Shown here: positions 16,977 to 25,732 of the stretch, in pieces
How the letters are laid out: each line of letters opens with the position of its first letter
Position numbering within the stretch: the stretch's first letter is position 1
NCBI GenBank assembly: GCA_934875375.1
Contig: CAKXHL010000013.1
Span: 1 to 64,000, forward strand
Length of the DNA stretch: 64,000 nucleotides
Source: an uncultured bacterium
GTDB taxonomy: Bacteria > Bacillota > Clostridia > Oscillospirales > Ruminococcaceae
Reading direction: 5' to 3'
The notes under the pieces: model-generated
Databases searched by the model: none
Told to the model about the DNA's origin: nothing
What the model saw: the letters and a program-made list of their open reading frames with translations, nothing else
Made by a program: the position numbers and the translations under genes

Positions 16977-18220
16977 TACAAAACTCCCTTTCCTGCGCTT
17001 TCTCCTGCAACAAACCCGGTTGAAAACGCAATTTGCAGATTAAATCCACCGGTTCTTGCATCCAGATCTAATACCTCGCCGGCAAAATATAAACCGCGGC
17101 ATCGTTTGGATTCCATGGTTTGTGGTACAATTTCTTTTATATTAACCCCTCCAGCCGTGACAATTGCCTCCTCAATCGGCAAAAGCTTTTTGGGCGTTAA
17201 TGGCAAATGTTTGATTAAATAACAAAGTGCATCGCGCTGTTCTTTTGTTATTTGGTGCACCTTTTCGTTTGGCAATATGGAGGACAATTGAACAATGGAT
17301 GGGATGATCTTTCGAGGTAACAAATCAGATAAGGAATTGAAAAAATCCCGATTCTGATACTTCTCAAAATCTCGCAATACACGTTGTTCCAACTGGAAAG
17401 AATCCAATGCCGGCTTCAAATCTATTTCCATATGGTAACAGGATAGCTCTCTTTTTAAATAAGTACTGGCAGTAAGAACCAATGGACCCGATACCCCAAA
17501 ATGTGTAAAAAGCATTTCGCCCATTTCTGCATATAACGGTTTTTTCTTGCCTTTTTCCCACAAGGTAAGTGCCACATTTTTCAAAGAAAGACCCATGCAC
17601 TCCCGGCACCATTCTTCTTTTGTTTCAATCGGTATTAGGGAAGGTCGCAGTGGCACAACGTCATGGCCCGCCTGTAAGGCCAACTGATAGCCGTCTCCGG
17701 TAGATCCGGTCGTCGGATAGCTTTTCCCGCCAGTTGCTACAATTACTTTTGGCGCAAAAACATCTGTGCCGTCCTCACAATGGACACCTCTCATCGTCTC
17801 ATCCGATATGATGAGCGAAACAACCCGTTTTTGTGCAAAACGAACACCGGAGCGTTGTGCAAACGATACCAAAGCATCTACAACATCTACCGCCTTATCT
17901 GAAACAGGAAACACGCGGTTTCCCCTTTCTACTTTTAACGCAATTCCCTGTTCCTCTAAAAACGCCATCATTCGTTGGGGAGGAAAACGATGAATTGCCC
18001 CGAACAGAAATTTGCTGTTGCTGCATACGTGCTGCAAAAAAACTTCTTCTGTGCAGTCATTCGTTACGTTACAACGCCCTTTTCCGGTAATCATAACCTT
18101 GCGAGCCATTCGAGGATTATGATCCAGCAATAGTACCTTTGCCCCCTGTTTTGCCGCAAATCCGGCAGCAAGCAAACCGGCGGCGCCCCCTCCGACAACA
18201 ATCACATCAATCTGATTCAT
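16976..18220 (-). CDS. HI0933/YhiN-type flavoprotein
   Basis: A FAD-dependent oxidoreductase of the HI0933 (BaiN/YhiN, also called aminoacetone-oxidase-like) family, 414 residues. The N-terminal dinucleotide fold GGGAAGLLAAG is followed by the family marker MITGKGRCNVTN; a C-terminal FAD-contact block AGEVLDLDARTGGFNLQIAFSTG closes the protein. The physiological substrate is not settled for the family. The gene overlaps rpiR by four bases (ATGA) and cmk by one. In Clostridia this family commonly precedes cmk, so the context is conserved even though the functional link is unclear. Confidence 0.92.
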   Translation of the reverse strand: MNQIDVIVVGGGAAGLLAAGFAAKQGAKVLLLDHNPRMARKVMITGKGRCNVTNDCTEEVFLQHVCSNSKFLFGAIHRFPPQRMMAFLEEQGIALKVERGNRVFPVSDKAVDVVDALVSFAQRSGVRFAQKRVVSLIISDETMRGVHCEDGTDVFAPKVIVATGGKSYPTTGSTGDGYQLALQAGHDVVPLRPSLIPIETKEEWCRECMGLSLKNVALTLWEKGKKKPLYAEMGEMLFTHFGVSGPLVLTASTYLKRELSCYHMEIDLKPALDSFQLEQRVLRDFEKYQNRDFFNSLSDLLPRKIIPSIVQLSSILPNEKVHQITKEQRDALCYLIKHLPLTPKKLLPIEEAIVTAGGVNIKEIVPQTMESKRCRGLYFAGEVLDLDARTGGFNLQIAFSTGFVAGESAGKGVL

Positions 18221-19089
18221 CGGCGAGGTTCCTCTATCTTTTCATAAACATTATATTCGTCCCATATTTGTTCCAAACGCTCGTAAGTACTGGATATTTC
18301 GTCCTTTTTCCGAATACCGACTGCGACAATCAGAGCATTAATAACACTCAGTGGCGCCACGAGAGAGTCGACAAAAGAGGCCATATCACTGCGTGCTAGC
18401 AACAGATGATCTGCGGTTTCAGCGATGGGAGAAATGTTGGAATCTGTAATGGCAATTACTTTTGCGCCATTCTGTTTTGCAAAACTTGCAGCGTTAACTG
18501 TACGCTTTGAATAGCGCGGAAAAGTGATCCCAATAAAGACGTCCCCTTCCTTAATTCGCATAATCTGCTCAAACATTTCACTGGTGCTGGTTGTATTCAC
18601 TAGACGAACGCTTTCAAAAATTTGGTTAAAATAAAAACTCATAAAGCCGGAAAGTGCAGAGGCGCTGCGCACACCCAAAATATAGATATTTTTTGCATTG
18701 ACAATAGTGTCCACCGCCTGCTCAAAATCTTCTACCGAAGCTTTCTCCATTGTACGCCGGATCTTTTCAATATCCAAATTTAAAACTTTATGCAGAATAT
18801 TCCCCTCTCCCAGCTGATCGCTGGTCACTTCCATACGCTGTACCGAGGTCAAACGATTTCGAATTAGCTCCTGCAGAGCACGCTGCAACTGGGGATATCC
18901 CTCAAACCCCAGTTCGGATGCAAACCGAACTACCGTTGATTCACTGATCCCCACCATCATTCCAAGTTTCGCTGCGGTCATGAAAGCCGCTTTATCGTAA
19001 TGCGCCAAAATATACTGTGCAATCAATTTTTGCCCTTTTGAGAATCCAGGCATTTGCTGCGTGATGGAATGGATTAAATCCCGGCTCAT
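18217..19089 (-). CDS. RpiR/MurR family transcriptional regulator
   Basis: A 290-residue regulator with an N-terminal helix-turn-helix of the RpiR type (about residues 1-75, including ISESTVVRFASELGFEGYPQLQ) and a C-terminal SIS sugar-phosphate-binding domain (about 125-260; ILGVRSASALSGF, GDVFIGITFPRYSKRTV, AITDSNISP). Family members respond to phosphosugars. It is the first gene of the operon that continues into the flavoprotein, cmk, plsC and ispH/rpsA, so it may control that operon and itself, or simply be carried with it. The ATG has AAAGGGTGAG just upstream. Confidence 0.92.
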   Translation of the reverse strand: MSRDLIHSITQQMPGFSKGQKLIAQYILAHYDKAAFMTAAKLGMMVGISESTVVRFASELGFEGYPQLQRALQELIRNRLTSVQRMEVTSDQLGEGNILHKVLNLDIEKIRRTMEKASVEDFEQAVDTIVNAKNIYILGVRSASALSGFMSFYFNQIFESVRLVNTTSTSEMFEQIMRIKEGDVFIGITFPRYSKRTVNAASFAKQNGAKVIAITDSNISPIAETADHLLLARSDMASFVDSLVAPLSVINALIVAVGIRKKDEISSTYERLEQIWDEYNVYEKIEEPRR

Positions 19090-19124
19090 ATTCTCACCCT
19101 TTCTTGTGCATTTATCTGGATATT

Positions 19125-19153
19125 ATTGTATCGTTACCAACTATAAAATGCAA
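19125..19153 (-). promoter_or_regulatory. Promoter of the rpiR-cmk operon
   Basis: Minus strand TTGCAT (19148-19153), 17-bp spacer, TACAAT (19125-19130), about 36 bases before the rpiR start codon. Confidence 0.72.
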
Positions 19154-19237
19154 GAGATTTTGCAGGAATTTCATCAGATCCTTTTCTCACAATCTTTATT
19201 TTGTAAAAAAAGAATTTTATTTTGTAGAAAAAATGAA

Positions 19238-19268
19238 AAAAAGATAGCTGCTTTAGCAGCTATCTTTT
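19238..19268 (-). terminator. Terminator of spoVG
   Basis: Stem AAAGATAGCTGC with GCAGCTATCTTT, four-base loop, followed on the minus strand by a long T-rich tract; it lies seven bases after the spoVG stop. Confidence 0.9.
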
Positions 19269-19274
19269 CAAGTT

Positions 19275-19574
19275 TTACCAGTGACTTTTTTCTGCGTTTT
19301 CGGAATATACTTCCTGCTGGGAAAGATATTTATGATATTCTTCCAAAATAAGACCTTCCAAAGTCTTACGTCCCTCCATTGTGATAGGATGCACAATATC
19401 ACGGAATACCCCATTATCATCTTTTCGGCTGGGCATGGCAACAAACAATCGTTCGCTTCCCTCGATAACTTTAATATCATGTACCGCCAAATCTTGGTCA
19501 ATTGTTACCGATACCAATGCTTTTAATTTTCCATCTTCATAAGTTCTCCTGATTCGAATATCTGTTACATTCAT
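19275..19574 (-). CDS. spoVG: SpoVG nucleic-acid-binding regulator
   Basis: A 99-residue protein matching Bacillus SpoVG (97 residues) across its length: MNVTDIRIRR, VTIDQDLAVHDIKVIEG and the conserved MPSRKDDNGVFRDIVHPI. SpoVG is a site-specific DNA/RNA-binding protein that influences septation, sporulation and capsule or virulence genes in Firmicutes. The start is preceded by AAGGAGGGAAAATC. It is a single-gene unit, divergent from murC and ended by its own terminator. I could not find a convincing sigma-H promoter in the short upstream gap. Confidence 0.97.
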   Translation of the reverse strand: MNVTDIRIRRTYEDGKLKALVSVTIDQDLAVHDIKVIEGSERLFVAMPSRKDDNGVFRDIVHPITMEGRKTLEGLILEEYHKYLSQQEVYSENAEKSHW

Positions 19575-19667
19575 ATGATTTTCCCTCCTTGTTGATGCTT
19601 TTAGTATGGAACAGAGGAAAAAAACTTATGCAATCGTGCAAAATCTCTGCGAATTTTTCAAAAGGTG

Positions 19668-19696
19668 TTTATTTTATTGCAGCAAAGCAATATAAT
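19668..19696 (+). promoter_or_regulatory. Possible promoter of murC
   Basis: Perfect TATAAT at 19691-19696 with a weak TTTATT 17 bp upstream. If used, transcripts start near 19703, which supports the downstream GTG start of murC. Confidence 0.45.
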
Positions 19697-19730
19697 AAAA
19701 GTACCGACTGAATTGTTTGGGGGGCTATTT

Positions 19731-21104
19731 GTGTGCGGCAGTTATGAAGAAATTTTAAAAAGTAAAAAACATTTTCATTTCATAGGAATCGGTGGGTCAG
19801 GCATGTTCCCTCTTGTGCAGATTTTACATCAAAAAGGATGCTATATCACCGGTTCGGATAACAATAAAACTGATACAGTAGAATATGAACGAAATGTACT
19901 GGGTATCCCTGTGCATATTGGACATGATCCGGCTAATTTGAGCGGAGCGGACTGCGTTATTTACACAGCTGCCATTTCAAAAGAAAATCCAGAATTAAAA
20001 GCAGCTTTTCATTCTGGCGCGCTGGTACTGGAGCGAGCGAAAATGTTGGGGTTGATTTCGCAAGGATATCACAATGCGATTTGTATTTCCGGTACCCATG
20101 GAAAAACTACAACCTCTGCTATGATTACACAGATTCTGTTAGGTGCAGGTTTAGATCCTTCCGTGATCATTGGGGGCAAATTGCCCCTGCTGCAAGGAAG
20201 TGGGCGTGTTGGAGAAAGTGACTTAATGGTCTGTGAAGCTTGCGAATTCCATGATCATTTTTTGGAATTATCTTCCGACATTTCGGTTGTTTTGAATATC
20301 GACGCAGATCATTTGGAATACTTTGGTACGTTAGAAAATATTATTCGCTCTTTTCACAGATTTGCAACGCAAACCAGCCGTACCCTGATTGTAAATGGCG
20401 ATGATGAAAATACCAAAAAAGCAATAGAAGGAGTAAATGGAAAAAAAATCATCACTTTTGGTTCCAGCCAGGAATGCGATTACTATCCAGTAAACATTTC
20501 CTATCATCCGGAGGCCAAGACAACCTTTACACTGATGTATCAGAAAAAGAAAATTGCTGATATTGTGTTGTCTATTCCGGGAAAACATAATATCTTAAAC
20601 GCTGTTGCTGCCTGTGCCGCCTGTTTTGAAATTGGCGCAAAACCAGAAGATATCTCTTTTCACCTGCAAAAATTTCAAGGAGCAGGGCGACGATTTGAGA
20701 TTTTGGGAACCAAAAACGGAATTACGATTGCGGATGATTATGCACACCATCCCACAGAGTTGGAAGCTACGCTGAAAGCGGCTAAAGAAATGCATTTCGG
20801 TCAAGTATGGGCCGTATTCCAACCTTTTACCTTTTCCCGTACAAAAATTCTTTTCGACGACTTTATCCGGGTATTGCCCATTGCAGACCACGTGATTTTA
20901 GCGCCTATTATGGGAGGGCGTGAAGTCAATCAATATGGAATTTCTTCAGAAGATTTAGGGGCCAAAATGCCGCGGACGGTCTGCCTTCCCTCTTTTGAAA
21001 GCATTTCGGAATATGCGATGTCTCATGCCCAACCAGGAGATTTAATCATTACACTTGGATGCGGTGATATCAATAAATGTGCTAAAATGATGGTTAATGC
21101 GTAA
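19731..21104 (+). CDS. murC: UDP-N-acetylmuramate--L-alanine ligase
   Basis: It adds the first amino acid, L-alanine, to UDP-MurNAc in peptidoglycan precursor synthesis. The N-terminal Rossmann domain shows HFIGIGGSGM; the central ATPase domain shows GTHGKTTTSAM near residue 120 and the ADDYAHHPTE block marks the start of the C-terminal domain. With the GTG at 19731 (GGGGGG eight bases upstream) the product has 457 residues. The frame is open to a GTG at 19665, but that start would precede the predicted transcription start. It is a monocistronic unit ended by a strong terminator. Confidence 0.94.
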   Translation: MCGSYEEILKSKKHFHFIGIGGSGMFPLVQILHQKGCYITGSDNNKTDTVEYERNVLGIPVHIGHDPANLSGADCVIYTAAISKENPELKAAFHSGALVLERAKMLGLISQGYHNAICISGTHGKTTTSAMITQILLGAGLDPSVIIGGKLPLLQGSGRVGESDLMVCEACEFHDHFLELSSDISVVLNIDADHLEYFGTLENIIRSFHRFATQTSRTLIVNGDDENTKKAIEGVNGKKIITFGSSQECDYYPVNISYHPEAKTTFTLMYQKKKIADIVLSIPGKHNILNAVAACAACFEIGAKPEDISFHLQKFQGAGRRFEILGTKNGITIADDYAHHPTELEATLKAAKEMHFGQVWAVFQPFTFSRTKILFDDFIRVLPIADHVILAPIMGGREVNQYGISSEDLGAKMPRTVCLPSFESISEYAMSHAQPGDLIITLGCGDINKCAKMMVNA

Positions 21105-21136
21105 AAGGCTTATCAATTGGAATAATCTTTTTTATC

Positions 21137-21176
21137 AATCCGGCGAAAGCGGAAATTGTTTTCGCCGGATTTTCTT
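21137..21176 (+). terminator. Terminator of murC
   Basis: A perfect 12-bp stem AATCCGGCGAAA (21137-21148) with its complement at 21160-21171, then TTTCTTTTT. Confidence 0.92.
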
Positions 21177-21491
21177 TTTGGCAACTTCGCAATGCAAAAC
21201 GCTACTCTCTACTTGCGTTATACAGCGGATCTTAAAAAAAGAGATTCGTCCTATTTGCCTGATTTAACTGGATTCTCCCGCATATTTGTCAAAAATGACA
21301 ATAAATATTTCACGCATCTTACAAATTTATGTAAATTACTTGACAATGAGTGGGCTTCAAATGGTAAAGTATAATTGTATGAAAAAGTGCTTTTATCTGT
21401 TTTGTAAATGAGTTGATAGATACTCCCTCCTTTGATACCAGATTTTTGTACGATTTTTCATCCAATTTTGTATAAGGAGCAAATAATATCA
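21177..21491 (+). other. Long 5' region before the MATE gene
   Basis: About 315 bases without a convincing gene. A TTGACA occurs at 21340-21345 and a TATAAT at 21370-21375, but 24 bp apart, too far for a standard promoter; TAAAGT at 21365-21370 gives a 19-bp spacer. I recognise no T-box or known riboswitch signature. The MATE ribosome site AAGGAG lies near the end. Confidence 0.5.
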
Positions 21492-22889
21492 ATGTCGACA
21501 AAAACACTTCACATAACGGACGAGTCTCAAAGTGTTACTAAAACAATTGTACTATTGGCTTGGCCTGTTTTTTTAGAGCAGATATTTACAACCTTGGTTA
21601 GTTACGCAGACACTGCTATGGTGGGCTCCCTGGGAGCTTGGGCTACCGCCTCGGTAACCATCAGCAATCCTCCTATTATGCTTTTAAATGGAATTGTAAT
21701 GGCATTGGGCGTTGGTATTACCTCTCTGGTCGCCCGGGGAGTTGGTGCAAAAGATCCCCAAACCGTAAAAAAGTTAATGCATCACGCAATTTGGGCAATT
21801 ATTGTAATCGGTATCCCAATTTGTCTGATTACCACAGCACTGCATCGTATGATTCCTTTATGGATGGGAGCAGGTCCGGATATCCTCGACGCCGCAGCAC
21901 AATACAACCTGATTATCTCTTTCGGACGGTTCTTTATGGTTGTTTCTATGATGCTCAACTCTGCTTTCCGTGGTTACGGCGATACGAAAACTCCGCTGTT
22001 GGTCAATACTGTCATGAATATCGTCAATGTAATTTTTAATTTTTTACTTATTTACCCAACTCGTGAAATTTCCTTATTTGGATCTTCATTCACCGTATAT
22101 GGTGCAGGTTTAGAGGTAAATGGAGCTGCTATTGCCAGTTCTTTGGGCATGGCCGTAGCGGGACTTATGACTTTATGGGTTGCGTTTTTCCGTAAAAATG
22201 AGTATCAAATTCATATGAAAAACGGCTGGAAAATCGACAAAGCACTGACAAAACAAATTTTCGGAATCAGTTTTCCCTCTATGTTGGAGCGAATTTTTAT
22301 GTCATCTTCCGGCGTATTTGTTACCAGCAGCATTGCCGCATTGGGAACTGCCAATGTAGCCGCAAACAGCTTATGCTTAACCGCAGAATCTCTTTCTTAT
22401 ATGCCTGCTTTTGCCTTTCAAACAGCGGTAACTACCTTGGTAGGCCAATCACTGGGAGCAAAAAAGCCGACGCTTGCAGAAAAATTTGTACGACAAACAT
22501 TATTTATGGGAGTTGTTGCAATGGCATTTACCGGTGCTGGCCTTTTTGTTTTTTCCAATCAATTGATTGGTGTTTTTACGCCTGACGCCGATGTCATTGC
22601 CTTGGCCGCCCATTGTCTGCGGCTGGTAGCATTTATGCAGATTCCTCAAGTTGCTGCTTGGATTTTTTCCGGTGTACTGAGAGGTGCTGGAGATACCAAA
22701 TTTAACTTTTATATTACTGCTGCCACCAACTGGGGGATTCGAACCCTATGGTCTGTTTTGGCTATTCGCGTCTTTCATTTTGGTCTGTTTTCAACCCAAG
22801 TCGTTATGTTGGTAGAAATTATTGTACGGTTATTTTTGCTCTATTTGCGTTACCGCACCGGTAAATGGAAATATGTACTGGATCGGTAA
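21492..22889 (+). CDS. MATE family efflux transporter
   Basis: A 465-residue polytopic exporter (about 12 helices) of the multidrug and toxin extrusion family, which expels cationic compounds using a Na+ or H+ gradient. The two internally repeated halves are seen: LAWPVFLEQIFTTLVSYADTAMVG near the N-terminus and FGISFPSMLERIFMSSSGVFV near residue 255, each beginning a six-helix unit. RGAGDTKFNFYI (second half) echoes RGYGDTKTPLLV (first half). The reading frame extends to 21432, but the ATG at 21492 gives the usual hydrophilic N-terminus; AAGGAG lies 12 bases upstream, a slightly long spacing. Confidence 0.93.
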   Translation: MSTKTLHITDESQSVTKTIVLLAWPVFLEQIFTTLVSYADTAMVGSLGAWATASVTISNPPIMLLNGIVMALGVGITSLVARGVGAKDPQTVKKLMHHAIWAIIVIGIPICLITTALHRMIPLWMGAGPDILDAAAQYNLIISFGRFFMVVSMMLNSAFRGYGDTKTPLLVNTVMNIVNVIFNFLLIYPTREISLFGSSFTVYGAGLEVNGAAIASSLGMAVAGLMTLWVAFFRKNEYQIHMKNGWKIDKALTKQIFGISFPSMLERIFMSSSGVFVTSSIAALGTANVAANSLCLTAESLSYMPAFAFQTAVTTLVGQSLGAKKPTLAEKFVRQTLFMGVVAMAFTGAGLFVFSNQLIGVFTPDADVIALAAHCLRLVAFMQIPQVAAWIFSGVLRGAGDTKFNFYITAATNWGIRTLWSVLAIRVFHFGLFSTQVVMLVEIIVRLFLLYLRYRTGKWKYVLDR

Positions 22890-22920
22890 GATACAAATTT
22901 TTTCAAATACGCTCTTGTTA

Positions 22921-22966
22921 AAAAATAGGACCAATATGCTTTTGGCATACCGGTCCTATTTTTTTC
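22921..22966. terminator. Bidirectional terminator between MATE and mazF
   Basis: Stem AAAAATAGGACC (22921-22932) with GGTCCTATTTTT (22952-22963), extended inside by a 4-bp ATGC/GCAT pairing. A- and T-tracts flank both sides, so it can end both convergent genes. Confidence 0.9.
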
Positions 22967-22979
22967 ATGAATTTTGCTC

Positions 22980-23372
22980 CTATGTAAATCTAACAGGAGC
23001 AGAGTCTTCTCCATGCAGCCCAAAACTGATGGAAAGAGCCTGATCAATTTGTGACATAGAAGCAGTATCCAGTTTTCCCATTTTTTCTTTCAATCTTTTT
23101 TTATCAATGGTACGTACCTGTTCCAGCAGCACCACTGAATCTTTCGATAATCCACAATCTTGTGAATGAAGTGCGATATGAGTAGGCAGTTTGGATTTGT
23201 CTTTTTGACTGGTGATTGCAGCAGCAATCACTGTGGGGCTATACTTATTACCGACATCGTTCTGAACGATTAAAACCGGTCGGATTCCCCCCTGCTCCGA
23301 TCCTACTACCGGACTCAAATCCGCATAGTAAATGTCGCCTCGTTTTACGGTCAAGAAAATCACACTCCGCAT
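22980..23372 (-). CDS. mazF: MazF/NdoA-type endoribonuclease toxin
   Basis: An mRNA interferase of the MazF/PemK family, close to Bacillus NdoA: VKRGDIYYADLSPVVGSEQGG at the start, GNKYSPTVIAAAITSQ in the core (catalytic Thr/Ser region), and SVVLLEQVRTIDKKRL. It cuts RNA at short sequences. The ATG at 23372 gives 130 residues; a TTG at 23354, with GGAG ten bases upstream, would start exactly at the family N-terminus and may be the true start. The usual antitoxin gene is absent: the 180 bases upstream hold only its promoter and the previous terminator. Confidence 0.92.
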   Translation of the reverse strand: MRSVIFLTVKRGDIYYADLSPVVGSEQGGIRPVLIVQNDVGNKYSPTVIAAAITSQKDKSKLPTHIALHSQDCGLSKDSVVLLEQVRTIDKKRLKEKMGKLDTASMSQIDQALSISFGLHGEDSAPVRFT

Positions 23373-23466
23373 GTTTTTCGTTTTTCCTAAAGCCCTAAGG
23401 TAATTTTAGTATGCGCCAGATAACAGGGGATTAATCAAAAACACATACAAAAATCGGCTTCTGTGT

Positions 23467-23496
23467 ATTATATTTTCAAACGGAGTATTTTGACAA
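23467..23496 (-). promoter_or_regulatory. Promoter of mazF
   Basis: Minus strand TTGTCA (23491-23496), 18-bp spacer, perfect TATAAT (23467-23472), giving mazF a private transcript. Confidence 0.72.
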
Positions 23497-23519
23497 AAGA
23501 AGCATTTTTTCGTGAAGCA

Positions 23520-23550
23520 AACAAGGACAGCAGAATCTGCTGTCCTTGTT
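23520..23550 (-). terminator. Terminator of the nnr-lipoprotein unit
   Basis: A 15-bp perfect stem (23520-23534 with 23536-23550) four bases after the lipoprotein stop. The T-tract behind it is short (TTTGCTTC), so termination may be partial. It separates mazF from its upstream neighbour. Confidence 0.7.
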
Positions 23551-23554
23551 TTGC

Positions 23555-24088
23555 TTATGAGGACGTAATCTCAGAAAACGTAGCCTCAAAATCTTTGTTT
23601 GGAATAGAAAGCGCAGATAAGTACCCTGTATTTGCATCCATCGTTAATATAAAGGCATCTCCCTTTTCTTTTAAATTTCCTTTTGCTTCCAACATTGCTC
23701 CATTTAAGGATACTTCTATGCCCTCTCCTTGACAAAACTGTATTACCGCTTCGACCAAAAGCTTTCCGACAGCAGCTTGAGGAATGGCGTCCGGCTGATA
23801 ACTTCCAATCAAATCACGGTATTCAATCGTAATCTGGTCAGGGTCGAACAAAAGAACCATTCCTTGCAGCACTTCTGGCGCTTGAAACTCTAAACGGAAG
23901 TTTTGATCCGTCTCCTTAGACAAAATAGCTTCTGTATTCAAATCCCCATACTGTATTGAAACCGCTGTTTGAAAAGGCTGCTTCACCTGCATTGGTACCT
24001 GAGGAGCTCTGATTATTTTCTCCCCACAACCTGTTAAGAACAAAAGCATTATGGTGATATAGATACACAAACGCAGGCGAGGTTTCAT
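23555..24088 (-). CDS. Predicted lipoprotein (YdcC/LolA-like)
   Basis: A 177-residue lipoprotein: signal peptide ending in the lipobox LTGC (cysteine near residue 21), then a beta-rich domain (FQTAVSIQYGDL, FRLEFQAPEVLQGMVLLFDPDQITIEYR) with the look of the LolA/YdcC fold. In Bacillus ydcC lies between acpS and alr-ndoAI-ndoA; here the same type of protein lies between nnr and mazF, which supports the assignment. The chosen ATG follows AGAAGGTG; the frame stays open to 24130 but would overlap nnr. The function of this family in Firmicutes is unknown. Confidence 0.75.
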   Translation of the reverse strand: MKPRLRLCIYITIMLLFLTGCGEKIIRAPQVPMQVKQPFQTAVSIQYGDLNTEAILSKETDQNFRLEFQAPEVLQGMVLLFDPDQITIEYRDLIGSYQPDAIPQAAVGKLLVEAVIQFCQGEGIEVSLNGAMLEAKGNLKEKGDAFILTMDANTGYLSALSIPNKDFEATFSEITSS

Positions 24089-24110
24089 AAACGCACCTTC
24101 TTCTCGAATT

Positions 24111-25649
24111 TTATAGACTATGTTCAACAAAAATCCTGGATAAATCTACTAAGATATCGCTGGGCAGCATACTATATTGTGATAGACGAGCTGCACACAG
24201 ATCTGCCGCCAGCCCATGCAGGTACACTGCACAAACTGCACTTTTCAAAGGCGCTATACCCTGTGCACAAAAACCCGCAATCATGCCGGCCAACAAATCT
24301 CCACTTCCACCTTTTGCCAATCCTGCATTGCCTGTCTGATTGACAAAAAAGGTTCCACCTGGCTCAAAAATTGTGGTTACACTATCTTTTAAAACGACAA
24401 TAACATGATATTTTTGGCTGAAATCTTTTAGCTTTTCAATTCGATTTTTTCTCAGTTCTGTAATAGTGACTCCCAATAATCTGGCCATTTCGCCCATGTG
24501 TGGCGTCAGAATCACCGGACATTTTGCTTGATGTAATATTTCTATGCGGCTACACAGGTTATTTATGCCGTCCGCATCTATTATAACAGGGCACGGCGTA
24601 TTTTGAAGGATTTGTTCCAATAGAGAAAAAAGAGTATCTTTTTTCCCAATGCCGCACCCGATCAAACAAGCGTTCTCTTTTTTCAATACTTCTAAAATAC
24701 GCGGAATATTGTTGCTATGCATCGTACCATCTGTATCTAAAGAGAACGGAAGAGTCATCGCTTCTGGCAGACGCACTGTGAGAGGTACCAATACCGAAGC
24801 CGGCGCAGCCACTGTTAACAGTCCGGTACCAACTCGTGCAGCGCCCAAAGCAGAAAGAACTGCCGCCCCAGAAAAACCTGTGCTTCCACAGATATGAAGC
24901 AAACGACCATAATCTCCTTTGTGAGAATTTTCTTCTCTTTTGGGGAGCGCAGAAAAAACATCTTCTTCCTCTATCAAAATTCCATCTTCCAGCACTTTTT
25001 CACCTAAATCCTCCGGAATGCCAATGGAAGTGACGAAAAGCTCTCCCAAATATTGTTTTGCAGGATAATACAACATACCTGCTTTAACCTGATGAAAAGC
25101 AATGGTAAAATCCCCATGCACAGCCCCTTCGGCAACCGTACCATCCAAAGCAGAAACACCACTGGGAATATCTAGGCAAAAAATGGCTGATACCGCCTGG
25201 TTTATCTGTTCAAACAAAGGGCGTAAGTCTGCAGGGATTTCTCCGCAAAAACCGGTACCAAAAATGCCGTCGACAATTAGATCTGCTACGGCGATTTTCT
25301 GCGCAACTGTCGTTTCGTCCGAGCCAAAAGGCAACACTTCTACCCCCAAACGTAAAAGTTGATCCAACATTTCTTTACTTTCCGGGGTTGTCGGCAGAGA
25401 ACTCGCAAGAATAACGGAAACAATCCCTTCTCGTTCGAAAAGTTTACGGGCCACTACAAACGCGTCGCCGCCGTTATTTCCTTTTCCAGCAATGACTACA
25501 CAATTTCGTCCGCGTATATCTGCCTTTTTTCGTATGAATGCAGCTGCTGCGCTCCCAGCGTTTTCCATAAGGCGCAAATAATCTATCCCGGCATCATTAC
25601 TGGCCTTTTCGATTTCTTTCATCCGTTGAACGGTCACTATTCCTGTCAT
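24111..25649 (-). CDS. nnr: NAD(P)H-hydrate epimerase/dehydratase
   Basis: A bifunctional NAD(P)H repair enzyme: the N-terminal YjeF_N domain (residues 1-215; GKGNNGGDAFVVARKL) epimerises damaged NAD(P)HX, and the C-terminal ribokinase-like domain (about 225-512; LTPHMGEMARLLG, GSGDLLAGMIAGF) dehydrates S-NAD(P)HX with ADP. At 512 residues both domains are complete. The ATG has AAGGTTGG upstream. In many Firmicutes it follows acpS; acpS is not here. The lipoprotein gene begins 22 bases downstream, so the two form one unit. Confidence 0.95.
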   Translation of the reverse strand: MTGIVTVQRMKEIEKASNDAGIDYLRLMENAGSAAAAFIRKKADIRGRNCVVIAGKGNNGGDAFVVARKLFEREGIVSVILASSLPTTPESKEMLDQLLRLGVEVLPFGSDETTVAQKIAVADLIVDGIFGTGFCGEIPADLRPLFEQINQAVSAIFCLDIPSGVSALDGTVAEGAVHGDFTIAFHQVKAGMLYYPAKQYLGELFVTSIGIPEDLGEKVLEDGILIEEEDVFSALPKREENSHKGDYGRLLHICGSTGFSGAAVLSALGAARVGTGLLTVAAPASVLVPLTVRLPEAMTLPFSLDTDGTMHSNNIPRILEVLKKENACLIGCGIGKKDTLFSLLEQILQNTPCPVIIDADGINNLCSRIEILHQAKCPVILTPHMGEMARLLGVTITELRKNRIEKLKDFSQKYHVIVVLKDSVTTIFEPGGTFFVNQTGNAGLAKGGSGDLLAGMIAGFCAQGIAPLKSAVCAVYLHGLAADLCAARLSQYSMLPSDILVDLSRIFVEHSL

Positions 25650-25680
25650 GTGGCACCAACCTTTCTTTTTTTGGATAAAG

Positions 25681-25710
25681 AAGCCCTCGTTTATGAAAAC
25701 GAGGGCTTTA
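25681..25710 (-). terminator. Hairpin terminator before nnr
   Basis: A 12-bp GC-rich stem (AAGCCCTCGTTT with AAAACGAGGGCTT) lies between the membrane protein gene and nnr on the same strand. The minus-strand T-tract behind it is weak, so readthrough into nnr is possible. Confidence 0.7.
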
Positions 25711-25732
25711 CTGATTCTTTTCTATATTTATG

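Noticed and set aside
21156..21374. 72-codon frame between murC and the MATE gene.
   Set aside because: It starts inside the murC terminator and lacks a ribosome site or recognisable product.
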